DNA of 19,615 nt from an uncultured Spirochaetaceae bacterium. GTDB lineage: Bacteria > Spirochaetota > Spirochaetia > Treponematales > UBA12059. How positions within the stretch are numbered: the first letter of the stretch is position 1; each line of letters begins with the position of its first letter. The position numbers and the translations under genes were made by a program. A model generated the notes under the pieces. It had not been told where the DNA came from. It saw only the letters and a program-made list of their open reading frames with translations, and did no database searches. Shown in pieces: positions 6,290-15,023 of the stretch. Location of the stretch: positions 1 through 19,615 of the forward strand of contig CALKWG010000350.1 of NCBI GenBank assembly GCA_938004315.1, given 5' to 3'.

Positions 6290-7438
6290 ATGGCTGATTT
6301 CAGGTTCCACGCGCCCGCCGAATGCTTCATAGGCCACGACGCGATCTTCAAGATACCCCTGCTCCTCGAAGGCGCGGTCGACCGCGCCCTGCTCGTGGCC
6401 GATCCCGGCCTCAAGGAGGCTAAGGGAGCCGAGAGGCTCGTCTCGGTGCTCGAGGCGCGCGGCGTGAAGGTCATCACCTTCGACGAGTTCGGCGGCCGGC
6501 CCACCGGAGCGTCGGTAGAGGACGCCCTGGCCCTGGCCCGCGGATCGCGGGCTCCCCTGGTCATCGGCTTAGGCGGCATACGCTGCCTGCACGCCGCCAA
6601 GGCCGTAGCGGCCCTGGCGACCGACCTGCGCCCCATAGACGCCTGGCTGGACGGCGACGCCCCTAAGCGCCAACCCCTGCCCCTGATCCTCGTCCCCACG
6701 AGCTATCGCGACCCCTTCATCATGTCCGGGGGCCTCATCATCGGCGACGCGAGGAACGGCAAGGCCGCCTTCCTGCAGGCCCAGCGCGGCATAGAATCCG
6801 CCGTCGTCCTGGACATCAATCTCTTAGGAGCGCCCTCGACCAAGGCGGCGGCGGCCATGCTCCTCGACGGCCTCATGGCCTCGGTCGAGGGCTATATGTC
6901 GGGCAAGGATAACTTCCTGGCCGACATGGCTCTCTTCGAAGCCGTGCGCTTGTACCTGCGCGCCTTGGACGCGATCATGGCCAGGCCCGACGACCCCCAG
7001 GCCAAGGCCGACGCGGCGCGGGCCTTCTTCCTCTCCGGGCTCGGCCTCTCCGCCTCGTCCCCCGGCCTAGGTACGGCGTTGGCTTACGCCATCGACGTCC
7101 GCTGGCAGGTGCCTAAGGCTAACCTGGCGGCCGTCTTCCTCCCCTACCTCATGGAGTCGATGATGAGGAGCCGCCTTGAGAAGGCGGCCGAGCTCGCGCC
7201 GCTCTTCTGCGAGCTCGATCCCGCCGAGGACGCGGCGACCAAGGCTTCGCGCGCGGTCGAGTCCCTGCGTACCCGGCTCGGCGTCCTCAAGATCCCCTCG
7301 CGGCTCAAGGACTTCGAGCTCGGCCTCGAGCGCCTGGTCGAGACCGCGGAGACGGCCCGGCGCTTCGACTTCATGAACTTCCTACCGCGCGCCATGACCG
7401 TCGACGACGTCTTCGACTTCATTAAGACGGTCTATTAA
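6290..7438 (+). CDS. Iron-type alcohol-dehydrogenase fold protein without metal-binding histidines
   Basis: 382 aa, the length of group III (iron) alcohol dehydrogenases. The layout fits: an N-terminal Rossmann-like part with the VIGLGG...AAKAVA segment (91-107) in place of GGGSxxDxAK, a PTSYRDPF stretch (136-143) in place of PTTxGTGSE, then an all-helical half. In FucO-type enzymes the metal is held by Asp196, His200, His263 and His277. The matching positions here are Asp193, Ala197, Thr262 and Lys276, with HxxAH read as TALAY. All three His ligands are lost, and the NAD loop is altered, so ordinary alcohol oxidation is unlikely. It is followed by the SpoU methyltransferase 29 nt later, probably one operon. 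A Shine-Dalgarno (AGAGGTG) precedes the ATG by 8 nt. Alternative: a dehydroquinate/glycerol-dehydrogenase-superfamily member with new chemistry. Confidence 0.8.
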   Translation: MADFRFHAPAECFIGHDAIFKIPLLLEGAVDRALLVADPGLKEAKGAERLVSVLEARGVKVITFDEFGGRPTGASVEDALALARGSRAPLVIGLGGIRCLHAAKAVAALATDLRPIDAWLDGDAPKRQPLPLILVPTSYRDPFIMSGGLIIGDARNGKAAFLQAQRGIESAVVLDINLLGAPSTKAAAAMLLDGLMASVEGYMSGKDNFLADMALFEAVRLYLRALDAIMARPDDPQAKADAARAFFLSGLGLSASSPGLGTALAYAIDVRWQVPKANLAAVFLPYLMESMMRSRLEKAAELAPLFCELDPAEDAATKASRAVESLRTRLGVLKIPSRLKDFELGLERLVETAETARRFDFMNFLPRAMTVDDVFDFIKTVY

Positions 7439-7467
7439 GCTCCCGCCGCCGACCCGAGGAAGCTTTC

Positions 7468-8313
7468 ATGATAGCCGTGACCAAACTCCTCAAGTTGACT
7501 CCAAAGCACGCCGCGCGTAAGGCGGCCAACACCCTCGACCTGGCCGAGCGGGCATTCCGCGCAGGCGACGCTAGCTTTTGGCCGTGGATAGCGCAGTACT
7601 GCGCCGCCTTCTCGGCCATGGAGTACCTTTCTGACGAGCTTAAGGCGCTCATGCGCCGCGTCGCCGGCGGCCCCGCGCCCGCTGACGCGGCCGAAGGCGC
7701 CCGCTTGGCCAACGTCCTGCGCCGCGGCCTCGAGGCCTACGGAGGCGTCTCGCCGGCCGACTGGGACTTCATGGAGCCCCTGGGCCTGGGTATCTCGGCC
7801 GCCGGTCGGCGCGTATTCCCGGGCGTGCGAGCCTACCTCGAGGACCTGCGTTCTCCCTTCAACGTCGGCTCCATATTCCGCACGGCCGACGCCTTCGGCG
7901 TCGAGGAGCTGCTCCTCTCGGGCTTCGTGCCCGATCCGGCCCACCCTCGAGCCGAGCGCAGCGCCTTGGGCGCGACGGCGGTCGTGCCTTGGCGGCGGGC
8001 TGGCCTGGAAGCCCTAAGCCGGGCCCGGGACGAGCTCGGCGAGGGCGCCGTCTTCGCCTTGGAGCTCCGGGGCGAGCCGATCGCGGACTTCGAGTTCCCC
8101 GAGCGCGGCCTGGCCGTCCTAGGCTCCGAGGAGCTCGGGGTCTCGCCCGAGGCCTTGGCCCTCTGCGGCCGCCGCGTCAGCATCCCTATGCTCGGCGCCA
8201 AGGGCAGCTTGAACGTCGGTGTAGCCTTCGGCGTCCTGGCCTACGCTTGGGCCGCCTCGCTCGCCGATCGCGGCGTCGAACCGTCGTTCCCGTCGCCCCC
8301 GCTCCGCGTTTGA
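7468..8313 (+). CDS. SpoU/TrmH family RNA 2'-O-methyltransferase
   Basis: 281 aa SAM-dependent methyltransferase of the knotted SPOUT class that methylates a ribose in tRNA or rRNA. The catalytic domain occupies about 118-270 with the three family motifs: LRSPFNVGSIFRTADAFG (127-144; Asn132 and catalytic Arg138), LGSEELG (218-224), and IPMLGAKGSLNVGVAFG (239-255), which forms the SAM-binding knot. The first 115 residues are helical, unlike the L30e-like RNA-binding domain of typical RlmB, so the target is open. A good Shine-Dalgarno (GAGGAAG) precedes the ATG. The stop codon (8311-8313) lies inside the -35 box of the next gene's promoter. Confidence 0.92.
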   Translation: MIAVTKLLKLTPKHAARKAANTLDLAERAFRAGDASFWPWIAQYCAAFSAMEYLSDELKALMRRVAGGPAPADAAEGARLANVLRRGLEAYGGVSPADWDFMEPLGLGISAAGRRVFPGVRAYLEDLRSPFNVGSIFRTADAFGVEELLLSGFVPDPAHPRAERSALGATAVVPWRRAGLEALSRARDELGEGAVFALELRGEPIADFEFPERGLAVLGSEELGVSPEALALCGRRVSIPMLGAKGSLNVGVAFGVLAYAWAASLADRGVEPSFPSPPLRV

Positions 8314-8338
8314 CAGATCCCGAATTTGCCCGTACACT
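8310..8338 (+). promoter_or_regulatory. Strong sigma-70 promoter of the ABC ATPase gene
   Basis: Perfect -35 TTGACA (8310-8315), 17-nt spacer, -10 TACACT (8333-8338). It overlaps the stop of the SpoU gene and gives a short leader of about 28 nt with a Shine-Dalgarno GAGGAGG (8361-8367). Confidence 0.88.
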
Positions 8339-8372
8339 GGCCCCATAATATAGCCTCTACGAGGAGGGCCAG

Positions 8373-9491
<1,119 letters not shown>

Positions 9492-9517
9492 GCTCGCGGC
9501 CTAGGCCGAGGTATAGC

Positions 9518-9545
9518 GGGCTCCGTCCTTGCGAGGGCGGGGCCC
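9518..9545 (+). other. 12-bp GU-containing hairpin after the ABC ATPase gene
   Basis: GGGCTCCGTCCT / AGGGCGGGGCCC around loop TGCG, with three G-U pairs as RNA and no mismatch. There is no T-run after it, so it is not a standard terminator; the -35 box of the following gene (9529-9534) lies in its loop and arm. Confidence 0.5.
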
Positions 9546-9557
9546 GTGTCGTATAGT
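9529..9557 (+). promoter_or_regulatory. Sigma-70 promoter of the chemoreceptor-like gene (leaderless)
   Basis: TTGCGA (9529-9534), 17-nt spacer, TATAGT (9552-9557). The -10 box ends 6 nt before the ATG at 9564 and there is no Shine-Dalgarno, so transcription should begin at the start codon. Confidence 0.72.
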
Positions 9558-9563
9558 TGAGCC

Positions 9564-11300
9564 ATGTCATATACAGCCCAGGCTTCGCTTACGACGTTCA
9601 TCGAAGGCATACGCCGCATAGAGCGCGGTACCGAGGCCATCTACCTGAAGCTCGGCGCCCTCTTCCCGGTCATGAAGGCCGGCATCGACCAGAGCGCCGC
9701 CTCGGCGGAGGCCGCCATCCGCGCGATCATGCATGCCTACCGCGCCGGCACGAGCCGGGAGCTGGCCGCCCGTCGGGCTAAGGAGTTCGTCGAGGACGCA
9801 GGGGCCTTCTTCGCCAAGGTATCGGCCGCCGAGGCTTCCTTCCTCTCGGGCATCGACGACAGCATAGAGCACCTGGGGCGCTTAGACGACATCATCGACC
9901 GTATCCGCGACGACTCCGAGGAGATGGAGATCGTCTCGCTCAACGCCATGACCGTGGCCCTGAAATCCGGCGCCGCCGGCCGCGCCTTCTCCGTGATCAC
10001 CGACGAGCTCAAGCGCCTCTCGGCGCGGACTATAGTGCAGGCCAACGAGCTGTCGAGCTCGGGCGCCGTCCTCATGCAGGAGCTAGCGACCCTGCGCATC
10101 ACCTTAGGCGAGCTAGGCGATCGGCAGGCCGCCTTCTTCGGCGGCGTTAAGGACGCGCTGGAGCACGGCCTGAAGGAGCTTGACTCAAGCGTCGACGCCT
10201 CGGCCGAGTGGCTACGCGGCATGGCGGCCGACGCGCAAGCCGTGCGGAACCCCGTCTCGGACATCATGCAGAGCGTGCAGGTGCAGGACATCATCCGCCA
10301 ATCGCTCGACCACGTGCTCCTCTCCCTGGGCGCGGCCGAGGAGGCCGCGAATTCGCCGCGCGGCGAGGCGGAGGGTACCGACGAGGAGCTCTTCTTAGGC
10401 GAGATCACGCGGCTATCGGCTGCGCTCTTGGACGACGTGCACGGCCAGGTCGACGCGAGCCTGAACCGTTTCCGGCGCGAGTTCGATCGGATACGGCTCA
10501 TCATGAGCGAGCTCGACCGGAAGCGCCTGCTTTCGCCGGCCAGAAGCGCCATGTGCTTCGACGCGGTCGATTTCGACGGCCTGGCGGCGGCCTATCTCAA
10601 GGCCAAGGAGGAGGCCGGCCAGCGGAGCGCGCGCATCGTCCAGAGCGTCGAGCAGCTGTCGGAACGTTTCAAGGCGGTCAACGCCATACTCGGGCGCTTT
10701 CGGAACATCGTCACCGCCTCGCGCATAGAGATCGCGCGCAACAAGGCTCTCGCCATCGTGGCCAACACGGTGCGCGGCATGATGGACCTTACCGAGCGCC
10801 TGGCCAAGGACATCGACGCCGCCGGCGAGGTGACGCGCGGCTTCTCCAAGGCGTTGACCGCGGGCGTCGGCGAGTACTTGAACGGCGCGGAGGCCTCCGC
10901 GGGCGAGCTCGAGCGGGAGCTCGGGCGCCTGAAGGGCGAGTTCAGGCGCATGGAAGGCTCGCGCCAGGCCCTCTGCGACGCGGAGGCCGGCTTCGAGCCC
11001 TTCGCCGCCGGCTTCGCCCAATCCATAGGCGCGGCGACCGAGCAGACCGAGCGCATCGCCGACATCTGCGACGAGCTTAGGGGTATGCGGGACGAGCTCG
11101 ATCGCCGCTCGGCCGATATACGAGAGCGCTTCGGACTCGAGGGCCTCGGGGCCGACTCGATACACAACCGGCGCCTGAAGGAAATCGTCGACCGCTTCAC
11201 CATCTACGCCCATAAGCAGGCGGCCTCGCGCATCGCGGGGCTCGGCGGCGGCGCCGAAGAGCTCGTGGCGGCGGAGAGCGGCGAAGTCACGCTGTTTTAA
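9564..11300 (+). CDS. Soluble chemoreceptor-like (MCP-related) protein
   Basis: 578 aa, nearly all helix with heptad-like spacing, and no transmembrane segment or signal peptide, so cytoplasmic. Residues 121-152 (EIVSLNAMTVALKSGAAGRAFSVITDELKRL in part) match the hairpin tip of methyl-accepting proteins (ALNAAIEAARAGExGxGFAVVAxEVRxL), where CheA and CheW dock. The tip is altered: EAARAGE reads ALKSGAA, so receptor-type signalling may be modified. Residues 230-256 (VSDIMQSVQVQDIIRQSLDHVLLSL) match the FQDxxRQxLEHV element seen in CheZ-like and some MCP-like proteins. The second half is another long helical region. cheD begins 3 nt after the stop, which supports a chemotaxis role, as CheD deamidates receptors. 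Alternative: a scaffold or adaptor rather than a true receptor. Confidence 0.75.
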   Translation: MSYTAQASLTTFIEGIRRIERGTEAIYLKLGALFPVMKAGIDQSAASAEAAIRAIMHAYRAGTSRELAARRAKEFVEDAGAFFAKVSAAEASFLSGIDDSIEHLGRLDDIIDRIRDDSEEMEIVSLNAMTVALKSGAAGRAFSVITDELKRLSARTIVQANELSSSGAVLMQELATLRITLGELGDRQAAFFGGVKDALEHGLKELDSSVDASAEWLRGMAADAQAVRNPVSDIMQSVQVQDIIRQSLDHVLLSLGAAEEAANSPRGEAEGTDEELFLGEITRLSAALLDDVHGQVDASLNRFRREFDRIRLIMSELDRKRLLSPARSAMCFDAVDFDGLAAAYLKAKEEAGQRSARIVQSVEQLSERFKAVNAILGRFRNIVTASRIEIARNKALAIVANTVRGMMDLTERLAKDIDAAGEVTRGFSKALTAGVGEYLNGAEASAGELERELGRLKGEFRRMEGSRQALCDAEAGFEPFAAGFAQSIGAATEQTERIADICDELRGMRDELDRRSADIRERFGLEGLGADSIHNRRLKEIVDRFTIYAHKQAASRIAGLGGGAEELVAAESGEVTLF

Positions 11301-11303
11301 GCC

Positions 11304-11891
11304 GTGTTCACCCATAAGCTGAGCCAATTCGATAAAGACATCGTTACCATCCACCCGGGCGAGTACCACGCCAGCGACGACGACCTCATTATATCGACCG
11401 TGCTCGGCTCCTGCGTGGCTGTGGCCTTCTTCGACGCCCGGCTCGGCATGGCGGGGCTCAACCACTTCATGCTGCCCGGAGGCCTGGACGACCCGGATAT
11501 CGCGCGTAGCCGGAGCGCCAAGTACGGCATGTTCGCCATCGAGCTCCTCTACAACGAGATGATGAAGCGCGGCGCGCGCAAGGCCGACCTGTCGGCCAAG
11601 GTCTTCGGCGGCGCCTCGGTCCTGAACCTACCCGGCGGCCCAACCCGCATACCCAAGGACAACGTCGACTTCGCCTTCAACTACCTCCGGACCGAGGGCA
11701 TCCCGATCGTCGCTTCGGACGTGGGGGGGGTACGGCCTAGGAAGGTCTTCCTCTTCGCGCGCACGGGCAAGGTGCTCATCAAGCGCTTCGGCGGCCAGGC
11801 CGCCTTGGAGCTCGAAGAGGAGGAGGCGGCCTACGCCCGCGTCATCACCAAAGATACGGGTGGCATCGTCGAGCTCTTCAAGCGGAATTAA
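11304..11891 (+). CDS. cheD: Chemoreceptor glutamine deamidase CheD
   Basis: 195 aa. CheD deamidates glutamines on methyl-accepting chemoreceptors and, in many species, stimulates CheC phosphatase. Catalytic Cys37 is in TVLGSCVAV and the partner His54 in GLNHFMLP, both in the family's fixed context. The G-x-x-K-AKVFGGA stretch and the later [20 protein letters not shown] also match. The start codon is GTG, 3 nt after the stop of the chemoreceptor-like gene, implying translational coupling and a shared job. The C-terminus is about 30 residues longer than the shortest homologues and acidic. Its TAA overlaps the TAA of the convergent serine acetyltransferase gene within TTAA. Confidence 0.95.
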   Translation: MFTHKLSQFDKDIVTIHPGEYHASDDDLIISTVLGSCVAVAFFDARLGMAGLNHFMLPGGLDDPDIARSRSAKYGMFAIELLYNEMMKRGARKADLSAKVFGGASVLNLPGGPTRIPKDNVDFAFNYLRTEGIPIVASDVGGVRPRKVFLFARTGKVLIKRFGGQAALELEEEEAAYARVITKDTGGIVELFKRN

Positions 11892-12817
11892 CAGCCCTCG
11901 CCCATGCGGCGTTCGCCGGCAGCGTGCGGCTCGTCGCCGCAGGCTACGATGAAGTCGCCCTGCGGCACGTAGACCCGGGAGCCGGGCGGCAGGGAGGCGG
12001 TGAGCCACACGTTGCCCCCGACGACGCTACCTTCGCCTATGACCGTATCGCCGCCTAGGATCGTGGCGCCGGAATAGATGGTCACCCCGTCCTCGATGGT
12101 GGGGTGGCGCTTGACGTCGCCCTCTCGCTTCTTGACGCTCAGGGCCCCCAGGGTCACGCCCTGGTATATTTTGACGCCGCGGCCTATGACCGAGGTCTCG
12201 CCTATGACCACCCCCGTGCCGTGGTCGATGAAGAAACGCTCGCCTATATTCGCCGCGGGGTGTATGTCGATGCCGGTCTTGGCGTGCACGTACTCGCTCA
12301 TCATGCGGGGTATCAGGGGCACCTTGAGCTCCCATAGCCGATGGGCGAAGCGGTGCACCGTCACGGCCTCGAGGCCCGGGTAGGAGAGTATGACCTCCTC
12401 GATGGACTTGGCCGCCGGATCGCCGTCGAAGCAGGCCTGTACGTCGGTCATAAGGACGCGGCGTATGGCCGGTAGGCTCTCGAAGAAGTCTTGTACGGCT
12501 TCTCTAGCCTCTAGGTGGCAGGCCGCCGGGCAGCCTGAAAGGCCGTCCATGCGATAGCGGTACTCAAGGCTCTTCGATACCTCGACCACTAAGGCGCCGG
12601 CGCTGCGGTGCGCCAGCTCGCCGATGACGTAGGGCATCGTCGTATCGTCTATGCCGTCTTCCTGCCGGTAGCCGGGGAAGGCCAGGGTCTCGAGGTCCGC
12701 CACGATGGCATGGACGGCTTCTTTAGAGGGCAGGTTCTTGCCGCTGCGGTGGTTAATGCCCCCGTCGCTATCGTACGAGGCTATGAGCGCGTCTATCGCG
12801 GCGCCGAGTCGTTCCAT
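11888..12817 (-). CDS. Serine O-acetyltransferase (EpsC type)
   Basis: 309 aa. Transfers acetyl from acetyl-CoA to L-serine, giving O-acetylserine for cysteine synthesis. Residues 1-170 are the helical N-terminal domain, longer than in E. coli CysE and typical of the EpsC branch. From about 183 a left-handed beta helix of hexapeptide repeats follows: [21 protein letters not shown] with the catalytic Asp198-His199 pair, [17 protein letters not shown], the lysine-rich loop, KRHPTI (His238) and [21 protein letters not shown]. The C-terminal tail ends in Cys. It is the last gene of the leftward operon; its ATG lies 25 bp inside the end of the patatin gene. No cysteine synthase is next to it. Confidence 0.93.
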   Translation of the reverse strand: MERLGAAIDALIASYDSDGGINHRSGKNLPSKEAVHAIVADLETLAFPGYRQEDGIDDTTMPYVIGELAHRSAGALVVEVSKSLEYRYRMDGLSGCPAACHLEAREAVQDFFESLPAIRRVLMTDVQACFDGDPAAKSIEEVILSYPGLEAVTVHRFAHRLWELKVPLIPRMMSEYVHAKTGIDIHPAANIGERFFIDHGTGVVIGETSVIGRGVKIYQGVTLGALSVKKREGDVKRHPTIEDGVTIYSGATILGGDTVIGEGSVVGGNVWLTASLPPGSRVYVPQGDFIVACGDEPHAAGERRMGEGC

Positions 12818-13683
12818 GGAGATAGCTTACTAAAAATACTTCGTATTCGGGAAGCTAGGGGCGCGAAAAAGGCTTCGAGCGGCGCATCTTTAGCCGCGCG
12901 CCGGCCGAGCTCGATGATCTCGGCCGCCCGGTCGAAGGCCAGGGCGGAGAAGGGCTCCGAAACGGGGACGATCAGGCTCGCCAGTCGCTCCTCTGCCTCC
13001 TGGGCGCGGTGGGCGGCGACGTCATAAGCGCGCTGCATAGCCCCTATGGCCGGCTGAAAGCTTTCAGGCGCGGCGCGGCCGAAGGGCGTCACGTCGCAGG
13101 CTAGGATGCGCCGATACCCGCGCGCGCGGGCGGCGAGGCAAGGCAGGTTGCTCACGACCCCGCCGTCGGCCAGCCACGCGTCGCCCGCTTGGACCGGTGC
13201 GAAGATGCCGGGGACCGACATGCTGGCCCGGACCGCGGCGGCGACCGAGCCCGAGTCCAGCCTGACCGGCTCGCCCGAGCCCAGATCCGTCGCCATGCAG
13301 GCGAAGGGAATCGTCAGGTCGGCGAACGAACGGCCTTCGAACAGGCGCTCGAGCTCGGACAGCACCCGCGAGCCCGAGTCTAAGGGACGCTTGCCGGCCA
13401 GCGAGCCGACCGCCGCCCCGGCTTGGAACAGGCGGCCGAGCGCGAAGTCCGGTAGCCTGAAGGCCGGGCTCTCCATGTAGCGACGGACGTCGAAGGCCAG
13501 GGCGTAGGCCTCGAGGCGTTCACCCGACCAGCCGGCGGCGTAGAGCCCGCCTACGATGGCGCCCATCGAGGTGCCGGCCACGAAGGCCGGCTTAGGGTAG
13601 CCGCGGCGTTCGAGTTCGCGGATGAGCCCGATGTGGGCCAGGCCGCGGGCGCCGCCGCCCGAGAGCACCAGGGCGTAGTTCAT
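12793..13683 (-). CDS. Patatin-like phospholipase (RssA type)
   Basis: 296 aa lipid acyl hydrolase with a Ser-Asp dyad. Oxyanion loop SGGGARG (8-14), nucleophile elbow GTSMG with Ser39, and DGG with Asp173 are all present, as are the SxSxPGxFxPV and SNLP stretches around the dyad. The frame is open much farther upstream, but that part reads antisense to the transporter's other frame and has no homology; the Met at 13683 gives the normal family N-terminus [14 protein letters not shown]. The start lies 14 nt after the transporter stop with no clear Shine-Dalgarno. No signal peptide is seen, so it is probably cytoplasmic. Its substrate and its link to galactose uptake are unknown. Confidence 0.92.
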   Translation of the reverse strand: MNYALVLSGGGARGLAHIGLIRELERRGYPKPAFVAGTSMGAIVGGLYAAGWSGERLEAYALAFDVRRYMESPAFRLPDFALGRLFQAGAAVGSLAGKRPLDSGSRVLSELERLFEGRSFADLTIPFACMATDLGSGEPVRLDSGSVAAAVRASMSVPGIFAPVQAGDAWLADGGVVSNLPCLAARARGYRRILACDVTPFGRAAPESFQPAIGAMQRAYDVAAHRAQEAEERLASLIVPVSEPFSALAFDRAAEIIELGRRAAKDAPLEAFFAPLASRIRSIFSKLSPWNDSAPR

Positions 13684-13697
13684 GGCGCGCGCGGGGC

Positions 13698-15023
13698 TCA
13701 GTCGGATGCCAAGGCGGCGTCGCCCGGCTCGCCCTTCTTCACCTTGGCCATGACGGCTCGCGCGCCGAGCATGCACAGCGAGGCGAAGGCGAAGATGCCC
13801 GTATACTGATATTCGGGCGCAGGCTTGAAGAGGTTCGTGATATCGATGATGAGGCCCGTGATGGGCGGCGCCAGGATGCTGGCGCTCTGGGAGAAGGTGT
13901 AGTAGAGGCCGGTGAAGATGCCCACGGTGCCGAAGGTGGACAGCTGCCAGAGCATGGGGAAGGAGTTGGTGACGACCGAGCCCCAGAAGACGCCGTAGAC
14001 CAGCATCATAGCCATGAAGACGTAGAAGGCGCCCGCGCCTTTGAGGCCCAGGCTCGGCCCGAAGAGGCTGAAGGCCGTGAAGACCGCCGTGATCACGCCG
14101 AGCCCGACGAGGGACGAGCGAATCACCTTGCGGCGTCCCAACTTGTGGGCCAGATAGCCCATGGGAATGGCGGCCAGCGCGTAGGATATGCCGGCCACGC
14201 CTTGGGGCAGGGCCATCATGCCGCTGCTGGCGCCTAGGGCGTCGCGCGCGTACAGCCCCAGGAAGGGCTTTACGCCCTCGTGGGCCATGAACCACAGGAA
14301 GATGGAGACCAGGATGTAGAGCACGCTCTTATCCTTCTGTGCCACGACCTGCTTGATCGACGCCATGATAGGGACGCGCTCCTCGGCGGCCGCCTGGTCA
14401 TGGTTCTTCTCGCGCACGAAGAGGAGGAGCACGATGACGGCCAGGACCACGAAGAGGCTGGCCACCGGGAAGGGCAGGCGGTCCTTGGTCTGCCCCAGGA
14501 TCGGGAGCTTCGTGTCCACGTCCATGAGCCTGGCCAACACGAGGGTGCCGAGTATCGTGCCGACGCCGCCCATGGTGTTGATGACGCCGTTGGCTTCGGA
14601 GCGGAATTCGCCGGGGATGGTATCGGGCATGAGAGCCACCACGGGGCCGCGGACGCTGGTCTTAAAGATGTTCAGGAAGAAGATGACGGCTATGAGCGCG
14701 CCTAAGGACAGGGCGGCCGAATACGGTATGAGCCCGAAGAAGAAGGCCGAGGCGGGGAGCATGGTGATGATGAAGGGCATGCGCCGGCCTATGCGCGTAC
14801 GCGTCCGGTCGCTCCAGAGCGCCACTATCGGTATAAGGAACAGCTGCAGGGCGTTGTCCAAGGTCATCACGAGGCCGATGAGCGACTTGGACTCTATGTA
14901 GCGGCCTAGGAAGGCCGGGACGTAGGTGTCGTAGAGAGGGTCCATGAGGCCCATGGTGAAGAAGCCGAAACCTATCAAGAAGGTAAGGCCTACGTAGCGT
15001 TTAAAGCCGTTCGTTTTAGACAT
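13698..15023 (-). CDS. MFS transporter, SLC45-like sugar carrier
   Basis: 441 aa membrane protein with about 12 hydrophobic segments. The loop after the second helix reads SDRTRTRIGRRMPFI, the MFS motif A in the D-x-x-x-x-R-x-GRR form typical of SLC45 and glucoside/pentoside carriers. An earlier in-frame Met at 15062 exists, but the Met at 15023 has a good Shine-Dalgarno (GGAGG, 7 nt) and gives the usual short N-terminus. The start overlaps the galactokinase stop by 8 nt (ATGTCTAA), a sign of translational coupling. The pairing suggests uptake of galactose or a galactoside, driven by an ion gradient; the substrate is inferred from the neighbour only. Confidence 0.88.
   Translation of the reverse strand: MSKTNGFKRYVGLTFLIGFGFFTMGLMDPLYDTYVPAFLGRYIESKSLIGLVMTLDNALQLFLIPIVALWSDRTRTRIGRRMPFIITMLPASAFFFGLIPYSAALSLGALIAVIFFLNIFKTSVRGPVVALMPDTIPGEFRSEANGVINTMGGVGTILGTLVLARLMDVDTKLPILGQTKDRLPFPVASLFVVLAVIVLLLFVREKNHDQAAAEERVPIMASIKQVVAQKDKSVLYILVSIFLWFMAHEGVKPFLGLYARDALGASSGMMALPQGVAGISYALAAIPMGYLAHKLGRRKVIRSSLVGLGVITAVFTAFSLFGPSLGLKGAGAFYVFMAMMLVYGVFWGSVVTNSFPMLWQLSTFGTVGIFTGLYYTFSQSASILAPPITGLIIDITNLFKPAPEYQYTGIFAFASLCMLGARAVMAKVKKGEPGDAALASD

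Noticed and set aside
10413..11465. 350-codon open frame antisense to the chemoreceptor and cheD genes
   Set aside because: Shadow of GC-rich coding DNA; it spans the junction of two well-supported genes and shows no motif.
13684..14295. Upstream extension of the patatin reading frame (about 204 more codons)
   Set aside because: It reads another frame of the MFS transporter gene on the same strand, is low-complexity His/Arg/Gly-rich, and the family N-terminus begins exactly at the Met at 13683.
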